62,520 nt of DNA from SAR116 cluster bacterium AG-325-F22 (GTDB taxonomy: Bacteria; Pseudomonadota; Alphaproteobacteria; Puniceispirillales; Marisalimonadaceae). The stretch spans positions 1 to 62,520 of the forward strand of contig QBYJ01000005.1 in assembly GCA_003282885.1 (NCBI GenBank), read 5' to 3'. Positions within the stretch are counted from its first letter, which is position 1; each line of letters opens with the position of its first letter. The position numbers were made by a program, and so were the translations under genes. The notes below the pieces were generated by a model. It saw only the letters and a program-made list of their open reading frames with translations, made no database searches and was not told the DNA's origin. Below are positions 43,180 through 52,198 of this stretch, one piece after another.

Positions 43180-44398
43180 TATCTAATTCAACACTTGATT
43201 TCAATCTATCTAAAAAGTCAGGAATTGCACTCAGAACTCTGTTCCATGTAGGTATAAATGGTGTTTCCATAGGGTTTTCAAAAAATGATTCTCCCGCTTT
43301 CATTATATTTAAAGCAAAATGTTCAACTGTTTTTTCTTCTATATGAGAATCAAAAGTTAAGCCATTCATTTGAGCATCACTTCTATATATATCAATCATA
43401 TCTAAAGCTGATCTATAATAGGTTGCTTTTATACTTCTAAATGTTTCTAAAGTAAAAATATTACCTTGAGTTGCGAGTTTTCTAATGAGTGCTTTAGTTA
43501 TGTCGATAGACATTCTAGATAAACCTAAATTATCATCCTTTTCAGACAAATCCTGGTGTTTGTGATCATAGGTTTGAGCTAAATCTACTTGACATATTCT
43601 GTTACTAGAATGATTTCTTTGCATCTCTGATAAGATTCCTATTTCTAACCCCCAGTCTGATGGAATTCTTAGTTGTGGAAGTAAGTTTTTTCTAAAAGAA
43701 AATTCACCCGCAAGTGGATAGCGAAAAGACTTCATAAAATCTAGATAATCACTTTTTCCTATTGTTCTTTCCATTGCTAACAACAAAGGAAACACCAATA
43801 ATCTGGAAACTCTACCATTCATTTTGGAGTCTGCAACCCGAGGATAATATCCTTTACAGAACTGGAAATTAAAAACTGGATTAGCTACTGGATAAAATAG
43901 TTTAGCCAGAAGTGATTTTTCATATGTCAGAATATCACAGTCATGTAAGGCTATAGATTCCGCTTTACCTCTAGCTAATGTCATACCTATACAATACCAA
44001 ACGTTTCTACCTTTACCAAACTCACCAGGAGCCAATCCTTTTAATTTTAATTCTTTATCAAGTTCTGTTAATCTTGGTCCATCATTCCAAAGCATAGAAA
44101 ACGGGAATTTTAATTTTTTAAAAAAATTATATGCTTTTTTGTATTCTTCGTGATTTGCTTTATCTAACCCTATTACAATATGATTTAAAAAATCTGTCTT
44201 ATTTATTTCATTAATTATATTTGGAAGAGCTTTTCCATCAATTTCAGAGAACAAACTTGGAAGTATTAGTTCCATTGGATTATCTTTTGAAAAATTAATT
44301 AAATCATTTTCTAATTTTTTGTAATTCTTTTCTGACGATGAACCATAAGAAAAATCGTGCAAGTTGGCTACAATACCATTTTGATAAAAGCTACCCAT
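43163..44398 (-). CDS. glucosyl-3-phosphoglycerate synthase (GT81 type)
   Basis: The 411-aa glycosyltransferase has LILPSLFSEIDGKALPNII, the metal motif HDCD in ALHDCDILTYE, and GEFGKGRNVWYC. It links glucose from a nucleotide sugar to 3-phosphoglycerate. The product, after dephosphorylation, is glucosylglycerate, a nitrogen-free compatible solute used by marine bacteria under nitrogen limitation or salt stress. A mannosyl variant is less likely but not excluded. Confidence 0.85.
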   Translation of the reverse strand: MGSFYQNGIVANLHDFSYGSSSEKNYKKLENDLINFSKDNPMELILPSLFSEIDGKALPNIINEINKTDFLNHIVIGLDKANHEEYKKAYNFFKKLKFPFSMLWNDGPRLTELDKELKLKGLAPGEFGKGRNVWYCIGMTLARGKAESIALHDCDILTYEKSLLAKLFYPVANPVFNFQFCKGYYPRVADSKMNGRVSRLLVFPLLLAMERTIGKSDYLDFMKSFRYPLAGEFSFRKNLLPQLRIPSDWGLEIGILSEMQRNHSSNRICQVDLAQTYDHKHQDLSEKDDNLGLSRMSIDITKALIRKLATQGNIFTLETFRSIKATYYRSALDMIDIYRSDAQMNGLTFDSHIEEKTVEHFALNIMKAGESFFENPMETPFIPTWNRVLSAIPDFLDRLKSSVELDNEELR

Positions 44399-44402
44399 TT
44401 AT

Positions 44403-45227
44403 TCATCCTACAAAATTAATATTTATTTTTTTAAGAGAAGATTTTATAACCTCTTCCCATCCTTTTGGAGCATATTTTTTAGCTCTAATAATATTTTTCA
44501 TTTCTAAATCAATCAAATTATCTTTGTTTGGTAATGGTATAATACATGGTTGATCTGATTGTCTTAACATCGAAATATCATTTGGGCTGTCACCAACAAC
44601 AATAGTATACGGATTAGACATAAGTTCAGTTCTAAGTTTTTTAACAACTGATTTCATTGCAAAACCTTTTGAACAGTCATCACAAATATTAAAAACTCTT
44701 CCACCTTCATGTAATTTTAATCCAAGACTTTTTAAAAATAAACTAAACTCTGTAATGAGTTTTTGTGATCCATTGAAAATTAATGGCAATGAATAATCTC
44801 TATTTAACGCGAAGGGTAGATATTTATGATTTAAACCAAGTGTCTGCATTTGTTTATCTTTTGTCATATCTTCAATAAAATCACATTTTTCACGAAATTT
44901 TAAAGGAACTTTCGTTTTGAAAATTTCTAAAATTTCTTTGATTGATCTACTTAAAATTATTGAATTATCTTTCAATTTTAAATTAGGATTAAGTAAATCC
45001 AAGTTGTGAACTGCTGCTCCATTTTCAGAAATATAAGGTAAATCTTTTCCTAATTGATTAAAAAAAAGCTCAATTTCTATTTTAGTTTTACTTGAATTAG
45101 GTATTATTTTTATACCTTTATCCAAACATTTTAATATGAAATCTTTAATATCATGGAATTCAAAATTATCATGATCTAATAGAGATCCATCTAGGTCTGT
45201 AAATATTAAAATATCTTCATATTTCAT
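44403..45227 (-). CDS. HAD phosphatase, glucosyl/mannosyl-3-phosphoglycerate phosphatase type
   Basis: The 274-aa HAD enzyme has FTDLDGSLLDHD (nucleophile and acid aspartates), NSSKTKIEI (motif II) and VGDSPNDISML (motif IV). It resembles the MpgP/YedP group. It is first in the three-gene operon, five bases before the synthase gene, so it most likely removes phosphate from glucosyl-3-phosphoglycerate. Confidence 0.85.
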   Translation of the reverse strand: MKYEDILIFTDLDGSLLDHDNFEFHDIKDFILKCLDKGIKIIPNSSKTKIEIELFFNQLGKDLPYISENGAAVHNLDLLNPNLKLKDNSIILSRSIKEILEIFKTKVPLKFREKCDFIEDMTKDKQMQTLGLNHKYLPFALNRDYSLPLIFNGSQKLITEFSLFLKSLGLKLHEGGRVFNICDDCSKGFAMKSVVKKLRTELMSNPYTIVVGDSPNDISMLRQSDQPCIIPLPNKDNLIDLEMKNIIRAKKYAPKGWEEVIKSSLKKININFVG

Positions 45228-45255
45228 AATCGGGAACTTAACTGCAATTTCAACA

Positions 45256-46482
45256 TTATAAAGATTTTTGTTTTGCTACAAATATATTTGATGATTTATT
45301 AGGCAAAAGCAACCCTGAGATTATAACGGCTATAGATATAAACGCTAGCGCTTCAAGAATAAATGAAAAATTATATCCATTTTTTAATAGATATGATGTT
45401 ACCGGTAAAACGCAAGCTCCAGCACATAAATTGACCATAAATTTTATCGAGAGAACCCTACCCCTCCAATTATCTTGAACGTATTTTACTAATATAACAT
45501 CTGTTATAGGAACTTGCCCAAAAACAAAAATCATAGCTGCTAACATGATAAATAGTAAACTATAATCATAAGAATAACTTGCAATATATATAAAAACTAA
45601 TTGACCTAAACCCATAGCTGATAAAACAAATTTTGGAGGAATTTTATCAACCAACCACCCTGTCCCTATTTGAGAGAATGAAGCAATTGCATAAACAAAT
45701 CCTGCTAAAAGTCCAGTTACTGCTACATCATTTGAAATTTGCAACATATTTACTTCAAAGAGTCTTGGTATAAGAAATGTCAAAGATCCAAAAATAAATC
45801 CACCAGATAAAGTAACAATACTTAAACAAACAAGCACAGTTTGCCAACCTTCTGATGTTATTGATGAGTCTTTTTTTGCATTATTTGAATTGTCTTGTAA
45901 TTTATTTTCTTCTAATTCAATAAAGGCGAATATTTGTGAAATTCCAAAGCAGAAACATATTAGTGATGGAACAATAAATGCTAGCCTCCAGTCACTGTAG
46001 AGTATCAAAAAGCCAGTTAAGATTGGAGCTATAGCAACACCCATATTTCCCCATACTCCATTAACACCCAACCTCAAACCTACTTTACCTGGTCTCTTTG
46101 TTATCATAGCAATTCCTACTGGGTGATATATTGCAGCAAAAAAACCAACAATCCCAAGAGAAATACCTAACATAATCGTTGAACTAGAAAATGCAGCTAA
46201 AATAGAGCCAAAAGCTAAACCAAATGGATAAATAGTTATTAATATTGCTCTAGAATACTTGTCTGCCAACCAGCCTGCTAATGGAGCAGCCGCGCCAAAC
46301 AAAACAACGCCTAGGGTACCATAAACAATAATTTGTTCATAAGATAATCCAAATTCCCTTCCAGCATCAAAAGCAGCCTTAGCAAAAATTAACATCATAA
46401 AATGATCTAATAAATGGCCAATATTCAAATAGATGTCAGGAATTGAATAAGATTTTGTACTATCTAAAGTAATCATTTTCAT
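45256..46482 (-). CDS. MFS transporter (Fsr-like)
   Basis: The 408-aa membrane protein has about twelve spans and the family loop GWLADKYSRAILI. Helix 5 begins near GKVGLRLGVNGVWGNMGVAIAP, as in the fosmidomycin-resistance type of MFS. It lies 28 bases upstream of the phosphatase gene on the same strand and could export or import the solute made there (inference). Confidence 0.86.
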   Translation of the reverse strand: MKMITLDSTKSYSIPDIYLNIGHLLDHFMMLIFAKAAFDAGREFGLSYEQIIVYGTLGVVLFGAAAPLAGWLADKYSRAILITIYPFGLAFGSILAAFSSSTIMLGISLGIVGFFAAIYHPVGIAMITKRPGKVGLRLGVNGVWGNMGVAIAPILTGFLILYSDWRLAFIVPSLICFCFGISQIFAFIELEENKLQDNSNNAKKDSSITSEGWQTVLVCLSIVTLSGGFIFGSLTFLIPRLFEVNMLQISNDVAVTGLLAGFVYAIASFSQIGTGWLVDKIPPKFVLSAMGLGQLVFIYIASYSYDYSLLFIMLAAMIFVFGQVPITDVILVKYVQDNWRGRVLSIKFMVNLCAGACVLPVTSYLLKNGYNFSFILEALAFISIAVIISGLLLPNKSSNIFVAKQKSL

Positions 46483-46512
46483 GATTAAGAACCTAAAATT
46501 ATAATTTCTAAT

Positions 46513-47187
46513 TTATTCCGATAGAAAAGTTGTATAATCAGTATAATCCAATTTTTCTACTCTTAATGCATTTTCTGGTGCACTAGTATCTTCATACCCA
46601 ACTGATACACCACAAACTAACATCTCATTTTCTTTAAAGTTAAGCTGATCAGCGATGAGTGTATGAAATTTAGTAAATGCTACCTGACCACATGAATGCA
46701 AACCTTCTCCTCTAGCACCAACTAAAATACTTTGAATGAACATACCAACATCCATAAATGTACCAGTAGCAAGCCTTCTATCCATTGTTATAAACATTCC
46801 AAGTGGAGCACCAAAAAAATGAAAATTTTCTTGCATTTGTTTGTCTCTAGCTTCAAAATCTTCTCTTCCAATATTTAGTAATTTGTAAAGCTCAAAACCC
46901 ACAGCTCTTCTTCTTGATATAAAAGGTTCAAACCATTCAGTAGGATAATAATCAAACTCTTGTTTGAAATCTTTAGCAGATCCATCTTTAATAGATTCCA
47001 AAATAGAGTTTGTTATAGCTTCTTTTTTCTTCCCTTCGACCACATATACATGCCAAGGTTGAATGTTATGACCACTTGGCGCAAAAGCGGAACACTCTAA
47101 TATATTTTTAATCTTATCTTTAGGCACTGGCTTAGATAAAAATCTTCTAACAGACCTTCTTGATAAGAACGCTTCCTTTACATTCAT
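46513..47187 (-). CDS. nitroreductase-family flavoenzyme
   Basis: The 224-aa protein begins MNVKEAFLSRRSVRRFLSKPVPKDKI, the FMN-binding start of the nitroreductase family. It also has SAFAPSGHNIQPWHVYVVEG and GARGEGLHSCGQVAF. FMN-dependent reduction of a quinone or nitro compound, or dehalogenation, is expected. The start at 47187 is preferred; an upstream start at 47205 adds six residues. Confidence 0.88.
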   Translation of the reverse strand: MNVKEAFLSRRSVRRFLSKPVPKDKIKNILECSAFAPSGHNIQPWHVYVVEGKKKEAITNSILESIKDGSAKDFKQEFDYYPTEWFEPFISRRRAVGFELYKLLNIGREDFEARDKQMQENFHFFGAPLGMFITMDRRLATGTFMDVGMFIQSILVGARGEGLHSCGQVAFTKFHTLIADQLNFKENEMLVCGVSVGYEDTSAPENALRVEKLDYTDYTTFLSE

Positions 47188-47266
47188 ATTTATAACCCCA
47201 TGCATTTTTCTAAATTAGTTAACTCTTTAACTATTTACATATTTAATTTTTAATCAATTAATAAAT

Positions 47267-47968
47267 TTAATTTTGTGAGAATATATTTCTAAAAAATTTT
47301 ACTTTTTCAATCCTTGCAAATAAATAAGGCTGACTGTCTTTTATTATGCTTGAAAGTGAATTTTTATTAGCTTCTTTTTTTTTGGTATTTGTTACTGACT
47401 TTGTTGTCTTATATGTTTCACTTTTCCAAAACTGATTCACTTTAATTAAATAAGGTTTATTTTTATTTGGATCTGAAGAGTGATAGTGTTTTATGGCCTT
47501 ATCCCATGAACCATGTTTATTTTTTAATTGTAATAGAAATGATGCTGCGTAAGAGACATTTGGCTCAACAGCAAACATGTCAATTATTTTCTTAAAATTA
47601 TTTTTATGCCACTTTATGTTTATTTGCATACAACCAACATCAAGGTTAAAATCTTTCATTTCAACATGTTTTAAAACATACTTTTGCATTTGTTTTTTTG
47701 TATCGAAAAAAAGACTCTTTCCCGCATGATTTACTGTCCATGGCCAGATAGTATATTTATTATTTTTTAATATTCGACCTGATTCAGCTTTACCAATACT
47801 TGAAAGAAGATTTTTTGGAATGTCAGTATAGTCTTCTAAAGTTTTAATAACACTTTCACAGGAATTATTTTTTTTTGAGGTAAATGCGTATGTGCCTTTT
47901 ATTGTAAAAATAAAGATACTAATAAATATTAAAAAGCTCTTAAATAAGGTCATACTGTACATTAGCAA
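47267..47968 (-). CDS. lytic transglycosylase (SLT domain)
   Basis: The 233-aa protein has a signal segment (about 8-28), then the SLT core: LLSSIGKAESGR with the catalytic Glu, LDVGCMQINIKWH, and SYAASFLLQLKNKHGSWDKAIKHYH. It cuts peptidoglycan in the periplasm. The basic C-terminal tail is unassigned. It could open the wall for the flagellum, but its distance from the flagellar genes leaves that open. Confidence 0.88.
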   Translation of the reverse strand: MLMYSMTLFKSFLIFISIFIFTIKGTYAFTSKKNNSCESVIKTLEDYTDIPKNLLSSIGKAESGRILKNNKYTIWPWTVNHAGKSLFFDTKKQMQKYVLKHVEMKDFNLDVGCMQINIKWHKNNFKKIIDMFAVEPNVSYAASFLLQLKNKHGSWDKAIKHYHSSDPNKNKPYLIKVNQFWKSETYKTTKSVTNTKKKEANKNSLSSIIKDSQPYLFARIEKVKFFRNIFSQN

Positions 47969-47988
47969 TCACTATGCCAGATAAGAAA

Positions 47989-48774
47989 CTATCTCAACTT
48001 TTTATAATTTGGTGTTCTTTTTTCTAGAAAAGCGTCTATGCCTTCCATACTCTCCTTATCACCTTGAGATTTTACCATATAGTCAGTTTCTAATTTAATT
48101 TGTTTTGAAAAATCATTACCGTAGGCTGCTCTAGATAATTTTTTAATTCTCGAGATAGAGTTTTTAGGAAGATTTTCAAAATTTTTAGATAATTCTAAAG
48201 CAGTCTCTTCTGCATTACCTTTTTGGGCTAATACATTAACAGCTCCAATGTTATATAGTCTTGATGCATCAATTTTTCCTCCTATCATTGCCATCTCAGC
48301 TAGCATTTGGCGGGGCATTGTTTCAGACAAAAATTTAGTAGCAGCACCATCAGGAGTTAAACCAATTTTAACATACGCCAATGAAAAAAAACTATATTCG
48401 CTCATGACTACTAAATCACAGGCCATAGCTAATGAAACACCCGCTCCAGCTGCTCCTCCTTCAATTGCGGCTATAATTGGTTTTGAACAATTATAAATAG
48501 ATTCGATGGTTCCATTTAACTGATTTAAAGTTTGGTACCTCTCTGGTTCAGTCATTGATCTCCTTGTTTTTAATGCATTCAGATCACCACCTGCACAAAA
48601 AAAATCTCCTTTACCTGCAATGACAACAGAGCAAACATTTTTATCTTCCTCTACTATTTTTATAGCTGACTGAAATTCGTCATGAAATCCCTTGATCATT
48701 GAGTTTCTTTTTGATGGATTATTCAAGGTAATAATCAAAGTATTACCAATTATTTTATTTTCAATTATAGACAT
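47989..48774 (-). CDS. crotonase-fold enzyme lacking the usual catalytic glutamates
   Basis: The 261-aa protein has the crotonase motifs GKGDFFCAGGDLNALK and EGGAAGAGVSLAMACDL. By alignment to crotonase from memory, the two glutamates are Ser (GVSLA) and Tyr (SLAYVKIG). It may be an isomerase or hydrolase rather than a hydratase. It ends EKRTPNYKKLR, like many family members. The substrate is unknown. Confidence 0.84.
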   Translation of the reverse strand: MSIIENKIIGNTLIITLNNPSKRNSMIKGFHDEFQSAIKIVEEDKNVCSVVIAGKGDFFCAGGDLNALKTRRSMTEPERYQTLNQLNGTIESIYNCSKPIIAAIEGGAAGAGVSLAMACDLVVMSEYSFFSLAYVKIGLTPDGAATKFLSETMPRQMLAEMAMIGGKIDASRLYNIGAVNVLAQKGNAEETALELSKNFENLPKNSISRIKKLSRAAYGNDFSKQIKLETDYMVKSQGDKESMEGIDAFLEKRTPNYKKLR

Positions 48775-48864
48775 TTAATTCCTATGTTGTAATTTATTGT
48801 GAGATTGAAATTATATATTTACTATTTCATTCTTTAAGAAAGTTAAATAAATTGCAAATATATT

Positions 48865-50112
48865 ATGAATAATGAAAAATCACTTAAACTGATTATGAGT
48901 GCTGCACTAGTAGCCGCTAAACCAAAAGATAAGTTTAAAAAAGTTCCAACTAGACCTGAAGGAAAACTTATAGTTATTGGTGCAGGAAAAGCTGCAGCCA
49001 GTATGGCAAGAGAGTTTGAAAATATTTATGAAGGACCAATTGAAGGCCTAGTAATAACAAGATATGGGCATCGCACAAAAACAAAATTTGTAAAAGTAAT
49101 TGAAGCCGCACATCCAGAACCGGATGCAAATGGTTTACTTGCTTCAAAAAGAATCTTTAATATAGCTATGAATTCATCTGAGAAGGATCATGTTGTTTTT
49201 CTTATTTCTGGAGGAGCTTCATCTTTATTAACATTACCTTTAAGTGGTATAAGTTTTGAAGAAAAACAAAGAATAAATAAAGAACTCTTAATTAGTGGTG
49301 CTCCAATCGATGAAATGAATATTGTGAGACGATCTCTATCTCAATTAAAAGGAGGACGTCTTGCTAAAGCAATTTTTCCGGCACAGCTCACTACCTATAT
49401 GATATCAGATATTCCAGGAGATAATCCCGCCTATATTGGCTCTGGTCCAACAATACAAGCAAATGGCTCAAATAAAGATTCAATAGCTATATTAGAAAAT
49501 TACAAAATAGCTGTAAGTGATAAAATTAAAAAAATTATTTATAAAAATACATTGCCCCAATTAATAAAATCACCTCAGTACATGCTTGCCAATCCAATAA
49601 TGGCACTCAAAAGCGCAGCTAATGTTGCAGAAAAAGAAGGTTATATTCCTATAATTTTATCTGACAGCCTTGAAGGTGAGGCTAAAATTGAAGGTAAAAA
49701 AATGGCTGAATTAGCGATAAAGATAAGTAATGAAAAAAAGTATAAAAATATTAGTTTAAGCAAACCAATTTTACTTTTATCTGGAGGAGAAACTACGGTC
49801 AAGGTCACAGGAAACGGTAAAGGAGGTAGAAATACTGAATTTATGTTATCAATGGCAATAACCCTTGATAAAGCAAAAAATATAAGTGCCCTTGCAGTTG
49901 ATACCGACGGAATAGACGGTATTGAAGATAATGCTGGAGCATATATTTCAGATGAAACGCTGAAAAAAGCAATTTTTAAAAAAGTTAATCCACAAACTTA
50001 TTTAGATAAAAATGATTCATATTCATTTTTTAAAAAAATTAATGATTTAATTTTTACTTCACCAACTCTAACAAATGTTAATGATTTCAGAGCTGTATTA
50101 ATCAACCCTTAA
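48865..50112 (+). CDS. gckA: glycerate 2-kinase (MOFRL family)
   Basis: The 415-aa protein has VIGAGKAAASMARE, the core LISGGASSLLTLP, RRSLSQLKGGRLA and SDIPGDNPAYIGSGPT. A C-terminal MOFRL domain follows (LLSGGETTVKVTGNGKGGRNTEF, AVDTDGIDGIEDNAGA). It phosphorylates D-glycerate to 2-phosphoglycerate. It could use glycerate from hydroxypyruvate pathways or from glucosylglycerate phosphorolysis by the enzyme at 41407. Confidence 0.92.
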   Translation: MNNEKSLKLIMSAALVAAKPKDKFKKVPTRPEGKLIVIGAGKAAASMAREFENIYEGPIEGLVITRYGHRTKTKFVKVIEAAHPEPDANGLLASKRIFNIAMNSSEKDHVVFLISGGASSLLTLPLSGISFEEKQRINKELLISGAPIDEMNIVRRSLSQLKGGRLAKAIFPAQLTTYMISDIPGDNPAYIGSGPTIQANGSNKDSIAILENYKIAVSDKIKKIIYKNTLPQLIKSPQYMLANPIMALKSAANVAEKEGYIPIILSDSLEGEAKIEGKKMAELAIKISNEKKYKNISLSKPILLLSGGETTVKVTGNGKGGRNTEFMLSMAITLDKAKNISALAVDTDGIDGIEDNAGAYISDETLKKAIFKKVNPQTYLDKNDSYSFFKKINDLIFTSPTLTNVNDFRAVLINP

Positions 50113-50118
50113 ATTAGA

Positions 50119-50724
50119 TTATGCTGCAGGTATTGTTTTTGAAAATCCTGGCAGACTGGAAGCAACATAATCAAACCATTTTTGTAATTGTGGCCTGCCT
50201 GTTTGCCACTCTTGAACATTTCTAAATGACATATAGCCTAATGCAACACCAAGCCCAATATTAGCAGCGTCAAATCCGTTTGGTTTAGTCCAATTAATAA
50301 TATCTTTCTCTAAAAAATCTAATGTTGTTTCAATTTTACCCAATTGTAATTCTAACCATACTTTGGAAGGAACCTCTCCTCCAGAATACCTATCTGAGTA
50401 TACTACTAAAAGTGATGCATCTATAAGACCTTCAGCAAGAGCTGATCTACTTAAAACTATATCTCTTTCAGGTCCATCCATAGGTATCAAACCACCACCA
50501 ATTCTATTGAAATAATCAATAATCACCCTACTATCAAATAAAAAAAAGCCATCTGGCTTTTGTAAAATTGGAATTTTTCCAAGAGGATTTTGACTTCTAA
50601 GTAAACTGTTGTCTTGAGAGTCAACTGTTATAAGTTCTATTTCTCTCTCAATTCCAGCGCTATAAGCAGATAATAACACTTTACGTACATAAGGAGAAGC
50701 CGGACTAAAAGTCAATTTATACAT
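50119..50724 (-). CDS. glutathione S-transferase family protein
   Basis: The 201-aa protein begins with the thioredoxin-like GST domain (YKLTFSPASPYVRKVLLSAY, NPLGKIPILQKPDG, FDSRVIIDYFN) and has the helical C-terminal half with FDAANIGLGVALGYMSFR. It is a typical single-gene bacterial GST, 6 bases from the convergent glycerate kinase stop. The substrate is unknown. Confidence 0.9.
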   Translation of the reverse strand: MYKLTFSPASPYVRKVLLSAYSAGIEREIELITVDSQDNSLLRSQNPLGKIPILQKPDGFFLFDSRVIIDYFNRIGGGLIPMDGPERDIVLSRSALAEGLIDASLLVVYSDRYSGGEVPSKVWLELQLGKIETTLDFLEKDIINWTKPNGFDAANIGLGVALGYMSFRNVQEWQTGRPQLQKWFDYVASSLPGFSKTIPAA

Positions 50725-50818
50725 ATTAACCTCAATAAAATTTATTTATTGTTAATTCTACTATACTATTAAACCAAATAATTTGATTTAATAATATTTA
50801 ATTTTTAAGAAGATTTAA

Positions 50819-51898
50819 ATGAAATACATAATAGTTACACAAACTTATCCCCCAAGAATTGGAGGAATGCAAAATGTAATGATCTCAATAAGTAAAAGAC
50901 TCTCATCTATAGAAGTTACACATGTTTTTCCTGATCACTTTTTATCCAAAAAGAATAGTTATATAAACTCAAAGCTTCATATCCATAATAATTTTTCTCC
51001 AAAAATATTAAGACCTTTTATTAAAAAGTATTTAGTTAATAAAATCTATAAAGATAATGATGTCGTTATTTGTGACAGCTGGAAATCTATTAAGGCTGTA
51101 CCATCAAAAGTAAAAAAATTATTTGTCTTGGCCCACGGACAAGAGTTTTTATCCACTAAAAAAAAGTTTGGGCAAATCAAAAAATCATTAAATAGAGCTA
51201 GTTGTATTATTTGTAGCTCAAGCTACACAAAAAATTTGATTACAGAATTTAAAGTTACAGATACTCAAAAAATAGTTATACCGCCTACATATTCAATTGG
51301 AGTTCCATCTGAAAAAAATACAAAATTTAGAGCAAAATCAAAATTAGTATCACTTTTAACAATATGTAGGTTAGAAGATAGAAAGGGAATTATTCCAGTT
51401 TTAAAATGTTTGTCAGAATTAAATAGTAATAAGTTTTTAAAACCTTTCTTATGGAACATTTGTGGTGAAGGACCACAAAAAAATAAAATTCAAAACTTAA
51501 TAAGGGGACTTGGGCTATCAGAACAAGTAAAATTAATTGGAAAAATATCAGGAGACTCAAAAGTTGATTTTATAAAAAATAGTGATCTTTTTATTATGCC
51601 GTCATATAAAGTTAAGAATTCTATAGAAGGTTTTGGAATTTCTTACATTGAAGCTGCTGCTTATGGTATTCCATCTATTGCGGGTATTGAAGGTGGAGTA
51701 GTAGACGCAGTAAATCATTCAAGGTCTGGATGGTGTGTAAATCCCTTAAGTCTAAAAGAACTGTCAGAAACTCTTATGGAAGCAATTAATAATGAAAAGA
51801 AAAGAAAAGAATACGGCATACAAGCAAAAAAACAGTTTATGCATTATTTTTCAGGAGAAAAAGTTTTCAGGAAACTCGTGGACACTATTAGCATTTAA
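50819..51898 (+). CDS. GT4-family glycosyltransferase
   Basis: The 359-aa enzyme has the GT-B N-terminal IVTQTYPPRIGGMQNVM, the donor-binding NICGEGPQKNKI, SDLFIMPSYK and EGFGISYIEAAAYGIPSIAG with the ExxxxxxxE-type pair. It transfers a sugar to a lipid or surface glycan; the substrates are unknown. Its last 48 bases overlap the end of the convergent DUF952 gene. Confidence 0.87.
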   Translation: MKYIIVTQTYPPRIGGMQNVMISISKRLSSIEVTHVFPDHFLSKKNSYINSKLHIHNNFSPKILRPFIKKYLVNKIYKDNDVVICDSWKSIKAVPSKVKKLFVLAHGQEFLSTKKKFGQIKKSLNRASCIICSSSYTKNLITEFKVTDTQKIVIPPTYSIGVPSEKNTKFRAKSKLVSLLTICRLEDRKGIIPVLKCLSELNSNKFLKPFLWNICGEGPQKNKIQNLIRGLGLSEQVKLIGKISGDSKVDFIKNSDLFIMPSYKVKNSIEGFGISYIEAAAYGIPSIAGIEGGVVDAVNHSRSGWCVNPLSLKELSETLMEAINNEKKRKEYGIQAKKQFMHYFSGEKVFRKLVDTISI

Positions 51899-52198
51899 GT
51901 TCAAATTATAAATTTCTTCAGCTTTATTAGTTTCTAAATTTCCATAGTAATGAGGAAACAGTTCTTCATTGCGAGATATTTCCCATTTGAGTTTATCCTT
52001 TATTTTTATAACCCTAAAACAAATTATAAGAAGATTTTCTTGTCCTTTAAAATGTTTTGCAACTGTTTCCTTTAATTGTTTTTTAGTAGATAAATGTATA
52101 AAGCCATCTCTATTATCAACTTCTGATCCAGTATAAATTTTTTCTATTATTGCTTTGTTCCATTCATTCTTAGAACAAATTTTGTAAACGAAGCTCAT
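51851..52198 (-). CDS. DUF952 family protein
   Basis: The 115-aa protein has the DUF952 pattern: VYKICSKNEWNKA, DGFIHLSTKKQLKETVAKHF, LKWEISRNEELFPHYYG and a final VHEFPENFF. The family function is not established; structures suggest a small ADP-ribosyl-type or nucleotide-binding fold. It overlaps the dehalogenase-like gene by 4 bases at its start and is probably co-transcribed with it. Confidence 0.85.
   Translation of the reverse strand: MSFVYKICSKNEWNKAIIEKIYTGSEVDNRDGFIHLSTKKQLKETVAKHFKGQENLLIICFRVIKIKDKLKWEISRNEELFPHYYGNLETNKAEEIYNLNLNANSVHEFPENFFS

Noticed and set aside
47267-47968. The lytic transglycosylase as part of a type IV secretion or conjugation system.
   Set aside because: No virB- or tra-type genes are adjacent; the neighbours are a nitroreductase and a crotonase.
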